Assembly (NCBI GenBank): GCA_005801205.1
Contig: SYDJ01000184.1
Location: 1-51,734 of the forward strand
Reading direction: 5' to 3'
DNA: 51,734 nt
DNA from: Gammaproteobacteria bacterium
GTDB lineage: Bacteria > Pseudomonadota > Gammaproteobacteria > Pseudomonadales > Cellvibrionaceae
The notes beneath the pieces were generated by a model that saw only the letters and a list, made by a program, of their open reading frames with translations, ran no database searches and was not told the DNA's origin. Made by a program: the position numbers and the translations under genes. Shown in pieces: positions 44,442 through 51,734 of the stretch; the first letter of the stretch is position 1, and each line of letters opens with the position of its first letter.

Positions 44442-45598
44442 GTTGGCCTGTAGTTAGATTGGGTGATGTGGTTGACTTTATTGGTGGCTCTCAGCCACCA
44501 AAAGAAGAGTTTCTTTATGAGGAGCGTAACGGATATATTCGGATGCTACAGATTCGAGATTATAAGTCGGACGCTAATAAAACCTATATACCACTCAAAT
44601 TAGCGAGAAGGTTTTGTACCAAAGACGACATTATGATTGGCAGATATGGCCCTCCGGTGTTTCAAATACTCAGGGGTATGGAGGGTGCGTACAACGTCGC
44701 TTTAATGAAGGCGGAACCTACTAATAAAGTAGATAAAAATTATCTTTATCATTTTCTGAAGCAAGACTCGTTGTTTCGTTTGATTGATGGTTTGACACAA
44801 AGAACCGCAGGTCAAAGCGGCGTTGATATGGATGCGTTAAAGTCATATCCGATGATTCTTCCAGATCTATCGGAACAAAAACGCATCGCCGTCATCCTCG
44901 ACAAAGCCGATGCCATCCGCCGCAAACGCCAACAAGCCATAAAACTCGCCGACGATTTCCTTCGCTCCGTTTTTTTAGAAATGTTTGGTGATCCAGTGAC
45001 TAATCCGAAGGGGTGGGAGGTTAAAAGCTTAAAAAATTTAGCCTCAAAAATTGGTAGTGGTTCGACTCCGCGAGGAGGAAAAGAAGCATACATAAGTGAA
45101 GGCATTTCTCTTATTCGTAGCTTGAATATCCATGATGATGAATTTTTGCATAAAAACTTGGCATTCATCACAGATAAGCAGGCCAAAGAGCTATCAAACG
45201 TTACAATTGAAAAAAATGATGTGCTTTTAAATATTACCGGTGCGTCTGTTTGTCGGTGCTCGTTAGTGGATAACTCTGTTTTGCCTGCTCGAGTTAATCA
45301 GCATGTTTGCGTTATTAGGCCTAAAGATATGGAGCCAGAGTATCTGTTGCACATGCTCATATCCACATCCTATAAACAGCAACTTTTACGAATTGCGCAA
45401 TCCGCTGGCGCGACTCGTGAAGCACTTACTAAAGATCAGGTAGAGAATCTAAAAATACCTGTTCCACCTCAAGATCTGCAAAGAAAGTTCTCAACTATTA
45501 AAGGTGGCGTTAAAGCCATGTTGGCTAAGGCTCAGTATTCAAACGAAATACCATTATTTGAATCATTAAGTCAAAAAGCATTTTCAGGAATGATTTGA
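44438..45598 (+). CDS. hsdS: Type I restriction enzyme, S (specificity) subunit
   Basis: The 386-residue protein has two target-recognition domains: N-terminal (about 1-140, starting [14 protein letters not shown]) and C-terminal (about 195-345, starting [16 protein letters not shown]). A central conserved helix lies around 140-185 ([20 protein letters not shown]). This gives a bipartite recognition sequence that cannot be read from the protein. The recognition domains are more AT-rich than hsdM. GTG start overlaps hsdM. Confidence 0.93.
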   Translation: MSWPVVRLGDVVDFIGGSQPPKEEFLYEERNGYIRMLQIRDYKSDANKTYIPLKLARRFCTKDDIMIGRYGPPVFQILRGMEGAYNVALMKAEPTNKVDKNYLYHFLKQDSLFRLIDGLTQRTAGQSGVDMDALKSYPMILPDLSEQKRIAVILDKADAIRRKRQQAIKLADDFLRSVFLEMFGDPVTNPKGWEVKSLKNLASKIGSGSTPRGGKEAYISEGISLIRSLNIHDDEFLHKNLAFITDKQAKELSNVTIEKNDVLLNITGASVCRCSLVDNSVLPARVNQHVCVIRPKDMEPEYLLHMLISTSYKQQLLRIAQSAGATREALTKDQVENLKIPVPPQDLQRKFSTIKGGVKAMLAKAQYSNEIPLFESLSQKAFSGMI

Positions 45599-45619
45599 TA
45601 AGTAATCAATGGGGTATTT

Positions 45620-47506
45620 ATGGAATTAAACTTTCTTCCGCTAGTAAATTCAAAATTTGAAATTCCGGTTTTTAGGCGGAGATCAGAAAACAATAAATCA
45701 AAACCGCACGGTTCCTTTGGGTTCCGATTGAAAGATGGTCTCTCAGGAGACTATGAGCGATTTGATGTGATGTGGGAAGAAAGTGAAGGGTTTGAACTCT
45801 ATCATGCGGATTCTTTTGAAAATCACGAGCTGACTAAGTTGTATATTTTCTCTCTAATGGAGAATGCGGCAAGAAAAAATAACATTGAAAGTTATTCGTC
45901 GAGAAAAAGCTTTTATAGGGAAATACGATTCATTACTCAAAAATATAATGAAGGCCAAAGAGAAATCCGGTTATCACCTTATTATCTTTCAGTTAATAAG
46001 CAATTTGGTTTTGTCGTGCAGCATCATTTTAAAATGAATACTGATCAAAAATTCAATAGAAATGTGCAAAAATTAAGTCTTTCACTGGATTCCAGATTTC
46101 AACAAAACAGAGACTATTATCTCGACGTCTTTAAGGTCATTAATGGTTTCTTTAAAAATAATCTTCCCCAACTTGAAAGGTTAGCTGACAACGTAATACT
46201 CGCCACAAGTATGGCTGAGTTGTTGGAAGATCGTTTATCTACCAAGCAATATACAGTGGGTAAAGGTCAGCAGAATATTTCTCAATATGCTGGGATAAAG
46301 AAAAATGGCCCTTACCAAAACGTTGATGGTCAAGTTAAGTATCTGTTTGTGTTCTCTGAATCATTAAGGACTCTAGCTAGAGAGGTGTATTCAGCTCTGG
46401 ATGGAAAGTTGTATTCGGGACTTTTTAGCGGGCTAAATGAAATGTTTCACTTACCATTTGGCAAAGAGAATGTTGATCATTATTTAATTTCTGACTATTC
46501 AGAGGAAACTCTATCGGCTGTCGCATCTAGGGCGATAGAGATGCGCGAGGGGGGGGCACATAAAGTTTGTGTCGTAGCTTTTTTTTCAGACTCAATGAGT
46601 GAAGAGCATAATCATTCGGTTTACTCACATCTTAAGCTTGAGGCTATAAAGGGTGGCTTTTTTGCTCAAGTTGTTAATCAAGAAACAATGGGTAAAAAGG
46701 AGCAACTTAAATGGTCAATTGCCAATATTGCACTCCAAATTTTTGGGAAGCTAGGTGGCATCCCTTGGCTGCTAAAGCCATCGCACCCTAAATGTTTAAT
46801 TTTTGGAATAGGGAGTGCACATGAGTTTGATGCTGATGGTTCAATCAAGAAATATACTGCTTATAGCGTATGCATAGATACTCAAGGAAAGTTTAATAAA
46901 ATTCAGCCTCTAGCTTCTTCATCTGATGAGAGCACTTATCTCGATCTTTTAAAAAGAGAATTAATTGGAGCCTTGCAGGATGGTGTGAGCCGTGATGTTG
47001 AGGAGTGTGTGGTACATCTTCCTTATAAAATCGAATGGAATGAAATGAAGTCCATTGAGGATGCAGTTAAGTCGGCTGAAACAGATCACCCTTTGGGTAT
47101 AAAGATAATAAAAATTAATACTCACAATCGTTTCTTCGGATTTTCTTCTCACGTTACGAAAGTACCCTATGAAAGTACATTCGTGGAGCTTTCTTCCAAG
47201 GAGTATTTGATTTGGACTGAAGGTCTACAGTACGGGAAGGAGTTGGTAAATAAGAGAATCTCTGAGCCAATTCATGTTGAATTTTTGTATGGTGATATTA
47301 GGGATTATGACGAAGCAAAAACTTACCTTCAAGATATTATAAATCTGACAGGGGCGAACTGGCGGGGGTTTAATTCTAAGGCTCAGCCCATTTCAATTTA
47401 TTATTCTAAGTTAATTGCAGATTTCATGAAGAGATTTGGTGCGTATGAATCTGTAAATGATTTTTCGGTCATGTCTCAAGAATCCTTTAATCCTTGGTTT
47501 TTATAG
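45620..47506 (+). CDS. Prokaryotic Argonaute, catalytically inactive, PAZ-less
   Basis: The 628-residue protein has an N-terminal part (about 1-235) with IRLSPYYLSVNKQFGF and QKLSLSLD, as in the N/L1 (or APAZ-like) region of Argonautes. The MID domain (about 240-378) carries the 5'-phosphate pocket Y335-x3-K339, Q350 and K377 in FGKLGG. The PIWI domain (about 380-628) ends with NWRGF and PISIYYSKLIA. The slicer residues are lost: Gly398 replaces the first Asp in LIFGIGS, and His466 is where the RDG Asp would be. It probably binds a guide and target and signals to a partner. SIR2 follows 10 bp after its stop. No PAZ is visible, so it is neither a standard long-A nor a simple short form. Confidence 0.87.
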   Translation: MELNFLPLVNSKFEIPVFRRRSENNKSKPHGSFGFRLKDGLSGDYERFDVMWEESEGFELYHADSFENHELTKLYIFSLMENAARKNNIESYSSRKSFYREIRFITQKYNEGQREIRLSPYYLSVNKQFGFVVQHHFKMNTDQKFNRNVQKLSLSLDSRFQQNRDYYLDVFKVINGFFKNNLPQLERLADNVILATSMAELLEDRLSTKQYTVGKGQQNISQYAGIKKNGPYQNVDGQVKYLFVFSESLRTLAREVYSALDGKLYSGLFSGLNEMFHLPFGKENVDHYLISDYSEETLSAVASRAIEMREGGAHKVCVVAFFSDSMSEEHNHSVYSHLKLEAIKGGFFAQVVNQETMGKKEQLKWSIANIALQIFGKLGGIPWLLKPSHPKCLIFGIGSAHEFDADGSIKKYTAYSVCIDTQGKFNKIQPLASSSDESTYLDLLKRELIGALQDGVSRDVEECVVHLPYKIEWNEMKSIEDAVKSAETDHPLGIKIIKINTHNRFFGFSSHVTKVPYESTFVELSSKEYLIWTEGLQYGKELVNKRISEPIHVEFLYGDIRDYDEAKTYLQDIINLTGANWRGFNSKAQPISIYYSKLIADFMKRFGAYESVNDFSVMSQESFNPWFL

Positions 47507-47516
47507 TAGATAAAGT

Positions 47517-48566
47517 ATGAAAACAGATTCAGTTATGTTTTTGTTAGGAGCTGGTGCAAGCGTAGATGCAACCATACCAATGGCTATTCAGATGCTGGAA
47601 AAGATTGAAGATTTAATTCGTGATGATGAGGATCTTCAAAATCTCTACTTTTATCTTAAAAGTGCGATTCTTTACCAGCGAGGATTGGAGGGAGATTTCA
47701 ATACAAAAGTTGGGGTTGAGGATCTTTTAGGCGTTATTGAAGAGCTTAGCCAAAAGCATAGAAATAGACTATATCCCTTTGTTGGTGCGTGGAGTCCACA
47801 TTTAATAAATGTGGCTAAGTCTGATTTCTCTAATATTAAAAAGTTGGATCATTTGATCCGATCAAATCTTGTTGACTGGGTTCAACCAAAAAATGGATCT
47901 AGAGCCGGTTCATACTTCCAAAAGCTTGAGAATTTTCGCAGAGAATATGGAAAATCAATATCTGTTTTCACATTGAATTATGATCTTTTGGTGGAGCGAA
48001 ATTTAGTGCAGTTAGGTTGTTTAGTGGAGACCGGTTTTGATGAATCTGACAAATGGAATGCTTCTCGATTTGAAAGAAATGAATATGATAATGTAAATTT
48101 TTATGTTTACAAGCTTCATGGTTCAATAGATTGGGAACGAGAGTTAGATGAAAGGGATGATTGCCTAAAGAAGCGAGAAAACCCTGTTAAAAATCCTGAT
48201 TTGATATTTGGGGTAAACAACAAACTCAACTCAGGTGATCCCTATCTTTTTTATGTCCATGAGCTAAGGCGCCATACATTAGAAAATGCCACTAAGCTTA
48301 TTTTTGTTATTGGGTATAGCTTTAGCGATCAATATATCAACAAGCTACTTAGCCAGGCACTTAGAAGCGATTCTACAAAGCGCATCATTAACGTATCTCC
48401 AGATGCAGATTCTAGAAACGGCGAGATAATTACGGAGCTGAGATTGGAGCAAAATCCAAGTGCTATCGTTCCATTGAGCACAACTGCTAAAGAGTTCTTT
48501 GAAAATAAATTAACTGTTGAGTTATGTCAGAACAACTTTGTAGTTGGATCTGACACTCCGTTTTGA
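47517..48566 (+). CDS. SIR2-family protein (probable NADase effector of the Argonaute)
   Basis: The 349-residue protein has GAGAS (11-15), FTLNYD (151-156), YKLHGS with His201 (198-203) and VIGYSFSD (264-271), the residues of the SIR2-like Rossmann fold. In Argonaute-linked systems, SIR2 domains deplete NAD+ when the guide pairs with invader DNA, causing growth arrest or death. There is no APAZ domain here, unlike SIR2-APAZ of SPARSA. The gene begins 10 bp after the Argonaute stop and overlaps the next gene by four bases. NADase activity is inferred. Confidence 0.87.
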   Translation: MKTDSVMFLLGAGASVDATIPMAIQMLEKIEDLIRDDEDLQNLYFYLKSAILYQRGLEGDFNTKVGVEDLLGVIEELSQKHRNRLYPFVGAWSPHLINVAKSDFSNIKKLDHLIRSNLVDWVQPKNGSRAGSYFQKLENFRREYGKSISVFTLNYDLLVERNLVQLGCLVETGFDESDKWNASRFERNEYDNVNFYVYKLHGSIDWERELDERDDCLKKRENPVKNPDLIFGVNNKLNSGDPYLFYVHELRRHTLENATKLIFVIGYSFSDQYINKLLSQALRSDSTKRIINVSPDADSRNGEIITELRLEQNPSAIVPLSTTAKEFFENKLTVELCQNNFVVGSDTPF

Positions 48567-49420
48567 AATATTTAAGGGACTCGTTAGAAAAAGCTATGCG
48601 ATATAGCATTCAAGAAGCAGATGCCTACGGCGGTGTATTACTAACTTGCAGTGGGAAAATTCTTCTGCGTGAACCCACAAACCATTTTGATGGATATGTG
48701 TGGACCTTTGCTAAAGGTAAGCCGAGCGTAAGTGACACGCCAGAGAAAACGGCCCTGCGCGAAGTGGAGGAGGAAACCGGTTATGTCGCGGAAATTGTTG
48801 ATGTACTGCCTGGTGTTTTTAAAAGCGGGCTCAGTAGTAATGCTTATTTTGTTATGCGCCACCATGGCTCGCAAAAAGCCTTCGACTGGGAAACCTGGGG
48901 AACACGCTGGGTTAATTTTGATGAGGCAGAGCGGCTTATTAATGAAACAACTAACGTTAAAGGGCAGCAGCGTGATCTCGCTGTCTTAGCGGCAGCTAAA
49001 CAATGGTTTCTTAATAATAAAACGGTTGTGTTGCCCGAAGCAGAGCGGGAGTATTTGTTAGCGGCTAGGGCAAGTTCTTGGGAAAATTTACAACCCTTGC
49101 CTGAACAGCTTGTGAAAATTGAATTAAATATTGGCTTCACTCATGAGCAATCTAATCTGATCCGTTTGGGATTTGTTCCCAAGGTTATGGAAGATAAATG
49201 GTTTTCATATTTTAAAAACAATGTGCTTCACCAATTCAGAAGTTGGACAGGTTTTTGTATCGACGAAATTTATTTTGAATCAACGTCTACAGGGTTACAT
49301 GCGTTGTATGCCAAGGTAAATCGTGATTCACGAGAATATTCACAGCAAAATGAGCTATTAGATGCTGAGCGAATTAAAAGCATGCTCCGCCATTTAGCAA
49401 GCCAAGACTTGAGTAATTGA
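48563..49420 (+). CDS. Nudix hydrolase with an unknown C-terminal domain
   Basis: The N-terminal domain (about 12-165) has a Nudix box ending TALREVEEETGY (about 62-73). The C-terminal domain (about 180-285) contains VPKVMEDKWFSYF and HQFRSWTGFCIDEIYFES, which I cannot assign. Nudix enzymes cleave nucleoside diphosphates such as ADP-ribose, the product of SIR2 NAD cleavage, but the substrate is unknown. The TTG start at 48563 forms a TTGA overlap with the SIR2 stop, which suggests coupling. ATG at 48596 is the alternative start. Confidence 0.85.
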   Translation: MKYLRDSLEKAMRYSIQEADAYGGVLLTCSGKILLREPTNHFDGYVWTFAKGKPSVSDTPEKTALREVEEETGYVAEIVDVLPGVFKSGLSSNAYFVMRHHGSQKAFDWETWGTRWVNFDEAERLINETTNVKGQQRDLAVLAAAKQWFLNNKTVVLPEAEREYLLAARASSWENLQPLPEQLVKIELNIGFTHEQSNLIRLGFVPKVMEDKWFSYFKNNVLHQFRSWTGFCIDEIYFESTSTGLHALYAKVNRDSREYSQQNELLDAERIKSMLRHLASQDLSN

Positions 49421-49464
49421 TAACTTAAGGCTCGCTCTACATTTTTGGGATTAGTGGTATTGGG

Positions 49465-50022
49465 ATGTCAACCTTTAAGCAGCGCAATTTGGATAAGTTA
49501 GTCTTGTTTGCGTACTTGCTGGAGCAAGGCGAACACTGCCAAATTACTAAGCTGACTCCATTGTTCAGGCTGGTCGATACGGTACAAGTAGGCAGTACGT
49601 TTATGCAGTATTTGTTAATCAAGAATTATGAATATTTAGTTGCGGGCAATTCTTTAGCGACAGGTGAACTGATTTCATTGGATAACAAATTGGCTCTGTA
49701 TGAATCCATATTGTCTACGGGTCAAAATTTTTTAAATTTGAATACATCAAGCAAAGCAGTTCTAGAAAATGTTTATAACACGTGTTCAACCTTTGGCGGA
49801 ACCAAACGCCTATACATACACACAACTCGCCGCGCATTGCCTGACCCTGATCTGCTATTGCTGGAACAGTTTTCGCGCTACCACCTAAATTCCTGGTTAA
49901 AAGGAACTTGGGCATATTGGTTTGCACAAACCTATTGTTGCGATTACCAAGGCTACCGATATAAACCAGATCATCGCTCAGCGGTTCGAGTACAAGACAT
50001 AGTGAGATTTTTTAATGAGTAG
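49465..50022 (+). CDS. Unknown 185-residue protein
   Basis: I recognise no domain. It has a hydrophobic N-terminal helical part ([22 protein letters not shown]), a middle segment with Thr and Cys ([20 protein letters not shown]) and a Trp/Tyr-rich C-terminal part. It overlaps the start of the DUF262 gene by 8 bases, so the two are probably coupled and may work together. The isolated length and lack of motifs leave the function open. Confidence 0.65.
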   Translation: MSTFKQRNLDKLVLFAYLLEQGEHCQITKLTPLFRLVDTVQVGSTFMQYLLIKNYEYLVAGNSLATGELISLDNKLALYESILSTGQNFLNLNTSSKAVLENVYNTCSTFGGTKRLYIHTTRRALPDPDLLLLEQFSRYHLNSWLKGTWAYWFAQTYCCDYQGYRYKPDHRSAVRVQDIVRFFNE

Positions 50023-51734
50023 TCAAAAATATTCCGTAAACCAACACCTAATCGAAACTCTTTTGAATTGGGTTAAATCTGGTGAAATTGCTATCCCTGA
50101 AATTCAACGCCCCTTTGTGTGGGATGCCTCTAAGGTTCGGGATTTAATGGATAGCCTTTACCAAGGCTTTCCCGTGGGTTACATCATTGCCTGGCGCAAC
50201 CCTACCGTTAAGTTGAAGGACGGTTCTTTAGCGGAAGGCAAAAAAGTATTGATAGATGGTCAGCAGCGCGTGACCGCACTAACCGCTGCAATTGCTGGCC
50301 AGCAAGTGGTTAATCAAGACTACAAGCAAGTGCGTATTCGTATTGCATTTCATCCACTCGAAGAGCGCTTTGAAGTGTGCAACCCTGCTATTGAAAAAGA
50401 TAAGGCGTGGTTAACGGATATTTCGCCTATTGTGAGTGGCGAACAAAAAGCCCATAAAGTCGCGCGTGATTACTTGGCGCTAAACCCAGAGGTGAGCGAG
50501 GACTTAGTGTATGAGCGTTTGGATAAGCTCTGCGACATAGTGAAAAAGCAAATCGGTTTAATTGAGCTGGCGCCAGATTTAGAAATAGATACAGTCACAG
50601 AAATATTTATTCGTATTAACTCGAAAGGTGTAGTGCTCAGCCAAGCAGATTTTGCTATGTCTAAAATTGCCGCCAATGAAGAATTTCAAGGCAATACACT
50701 GCGTAAGGCAATCGACTATTTCTGTCATTTGGCAATTGCCCCCGAGTTCTATCCACTTATTGAAAAAAATGATCAAGCATTTATAAAAACTGATTACTTC
50801 AACGCTATGCGTTGGCTGCGCCATGAAAACGATGATCTTTATGATCCCAGCTATTCAGATATGCTACGTGTTGCATTTACGTCGCGCTTTAATCGTGGCC
50901 GCTTATCAGATTTAGTGGGCTTGCTATCGGGTCGTAATTTTGAAGCGCGTACCTATGAAAAAGAAATTGAAGAATCTTCATTTGCTTTGCTGAGCGAGGG
51001 CGTGCGTGAGTTTATTAATGAGACTAACTTCAAGCGCTTTTTAATGATTGTACGGTCAGCCGGTTTTGTCGATAAATCTATGATCCGCTCTGGCAACGCC
51101 ATTAACTTTGCTTACATTCTTTATTTAAAACTAAAGCGTGATCTTGGCAATAACCCGAATATTGAAAGCTGGGTACGTCGCTGGTTGGTTATGTCGATCT
51201 TAACGGGCCGCTATTCATCTTCACCAGAATCACAATTCGATCAAGATATCAAAGCGATTGCCGAGCGCGATTTTGCAGAATTTTTACATTCCGTAGAATC
51301 CGCTGAATTATCAGATGCATTTTGGCGTGTGGGCTTAGTGCAAAACTTAACCACCAGTTCAGTCAACGCCGCTGCATTTAAAGTGTTCCTGGCTGCACAA
51401 GTGAATGGAAACGATAGAGGCTTTTTATCCAAAGATATTACTGTGCGCGACATGCTCACGCACCACGGCGATATACACCACGTGTTCCCGCGCAACTACT
51501 TGAAAAAGCATGGCTACCAACAAGCTAAATATAACCAGGTTGCAAACTTTGTATATTTACAACAAGAAGTAAATATCAAAATAGGTGATGGTGCGCCGAG
51601 TAATTACCTACAAGAAGTTTTCAATCAATGCGAAACCGGTGAGGCGAAATACGGTGTAATTCTAAACTCCACCGATTTAATGCAAAATCTAACAACCAAC
51701 TGCCTGCCTGCAACCTTGGAAAGTTACACGCTTG
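50015..51734 (+). CDS. DUF262/HNH (GmrSD-like) nuclease, partial at the right edge
   Basis: 573 codons are present and the gene continues past the window. The DUF262 domain is N-terminal: [17 protein letters not shown] and [10 protein letters not shown] (about 79-88), which forms the NTP-binding ParB-like motif. The C-terminal region has an HNH-like DUF1524 sequence with [13 protein letters not shown] (about 489) and [15 protein letters not shown]. This is the fused form of GmrSD-type modification-dependent restriction enzymes. Such enzymes cut modified phage DNA, complementing the methyl-sensitive type I system. Start ATG at 50015. Confidence 0.9.
   Translation, partial: MSSQKYSVNQHLIETLLNWVKSGEIAIPEIQRPFVWDASKVRDLMDSLYQGFPVGYIIAWRNPTVKLKDGSLAEGKKVLIDGQQRVTALTAAIAGQQVVNQDYKQVRIRIAFHPLEERFEVCNPAIEKDKAWLTDISPIVSGEQKAHKVARDYLALNPEVSEDLVYERLDKLCDIVKKQIGLIELAPDLEIDTVTEIFIRINSKGVVLSQADFAMSKIAANEEFQGNTLRKAIDYFCHLAIAPEFYPLIEKNDQAFIKTDYFNAMRWLRHENDDLYDPSYSDMLRVAFTSRFNRGRLSDLVGLLSGRNFEARTYEKEIEESSFALLSEGVREFINETNFKRFLMIVRSAGFVDKSMIRSGNAINFAYILYLKLKRDLGNNPNIESWVRRWLVMSILTGRYSSSPESQFDQDIKAIAERDFAEFLHSVESAELSDAFWRVGLVQNLTTSSVNAAAFKVFLAAQVNGNDRGFLSKDITVRDMLTHHGDIHHVFPRNYLKKHGYQQAKYNQVANFVYLQQEVNIKIGDGAPSNYLQEVFNQCETGEAKYGVILNSTDLMQNLTTNCLPATLESYTL

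Noticed and set aside
45620-48566. Calling the pair a standard SPARSA system
   Set aside because: SIR2 has no APAZ domain and the Argonaute carries an N-terminal region instead, so the canonical layout is not met.
30770-51734. A second copy of the tRNA-Leu 3' end marking the right boundary
   Set aside because: No repeat was seen by eye; the end may lie beyond the window or be degraded.
1-51734. CRISPR arrays or insertion sequences
   Set aside because: No regularly spaced repeats or transposase genes were seen.

Overview
The window looks like the chromosome of a moderate-GC gammaproteobacterium close to Pseudomonas and Cellvibrio. The evidence is gene order. The blocks mltD-gloB-methyltransferase-dnaQ, fimL-nudC-sohB, comEC-exbB-exbD-lpxK-kdsB-(LMW phosphatase)-murB and gacA-uvrC-pgsA-tRNA(Cys)-tRNA(Leu) are typical of that group. 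The genus is inferred from this and was not searched.

Positions 1-30770 are core genome. They open with the 5' end of acnB (minus strand) and then a DUF1289 protein with miaE. A minus-strand run follows: shikimate kinase, two small proteins with an HD-GYP protein, a flavin reductase, a lipoprotein FKBP isomerase, yceH, an RluA-type pseudouridine synthase, mltD and gloB. From 13309 almost everything is on the plus strand: methyltransferase, dnaQ, fimL, nudC, a membrane protein, sohB, msrA, comEC, exbBD, lpxK, kdsB, a low-molecular-weight phosphatase, murB, a GacA-type regulator, uvrC, pgsA and two tRNAs.

Positions about 30770-36200 form an accessory element joined to the 3' end of tRNA-Leu(UAA). 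It has a DUF4102-type tyrosine integrase preceded by TGGGGGCA repeats, a DNA-binding-like gene beside a truncated paralogue, an unknown winged-helix-like protein, an AlpA-type regulator and a YagK/YfjJ (inovirus Gp2-like) protein. This content resembles P4/CP4-57-type satellite islands. No second copy of the tRNA end was seen, so the right boundary is not defined here.

Positions about 36500-51734 are a dense defence island, all on the plus strand. A CARF-AAA+-Fis activator of sigma-54 comes first, followed by a near-consensus sigma-54 promoter that ends almost on the hsdR start codon. Next are hsdR, two unknown membrane/coiled-coil genes, a terminator, and hsdM-hsdS. Tightly packed behind hsdS are a catalytically inactive prokaryotic Argonaute, a SIR2 protein, a Nudix protein with an unknown C-terminal domain, an unknown 185-residue protein and a GmrSD-like DUF262/HNH protein that runs off the end.

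The most interesting hypothesis is that a nucleotide signal sensed by the CARF activator switches on the restriction subunit through sigma-54. The methylase and the Argonaute-SIR2 module would be transcribed separately behind the terminator. This rests on motifs and layout only.
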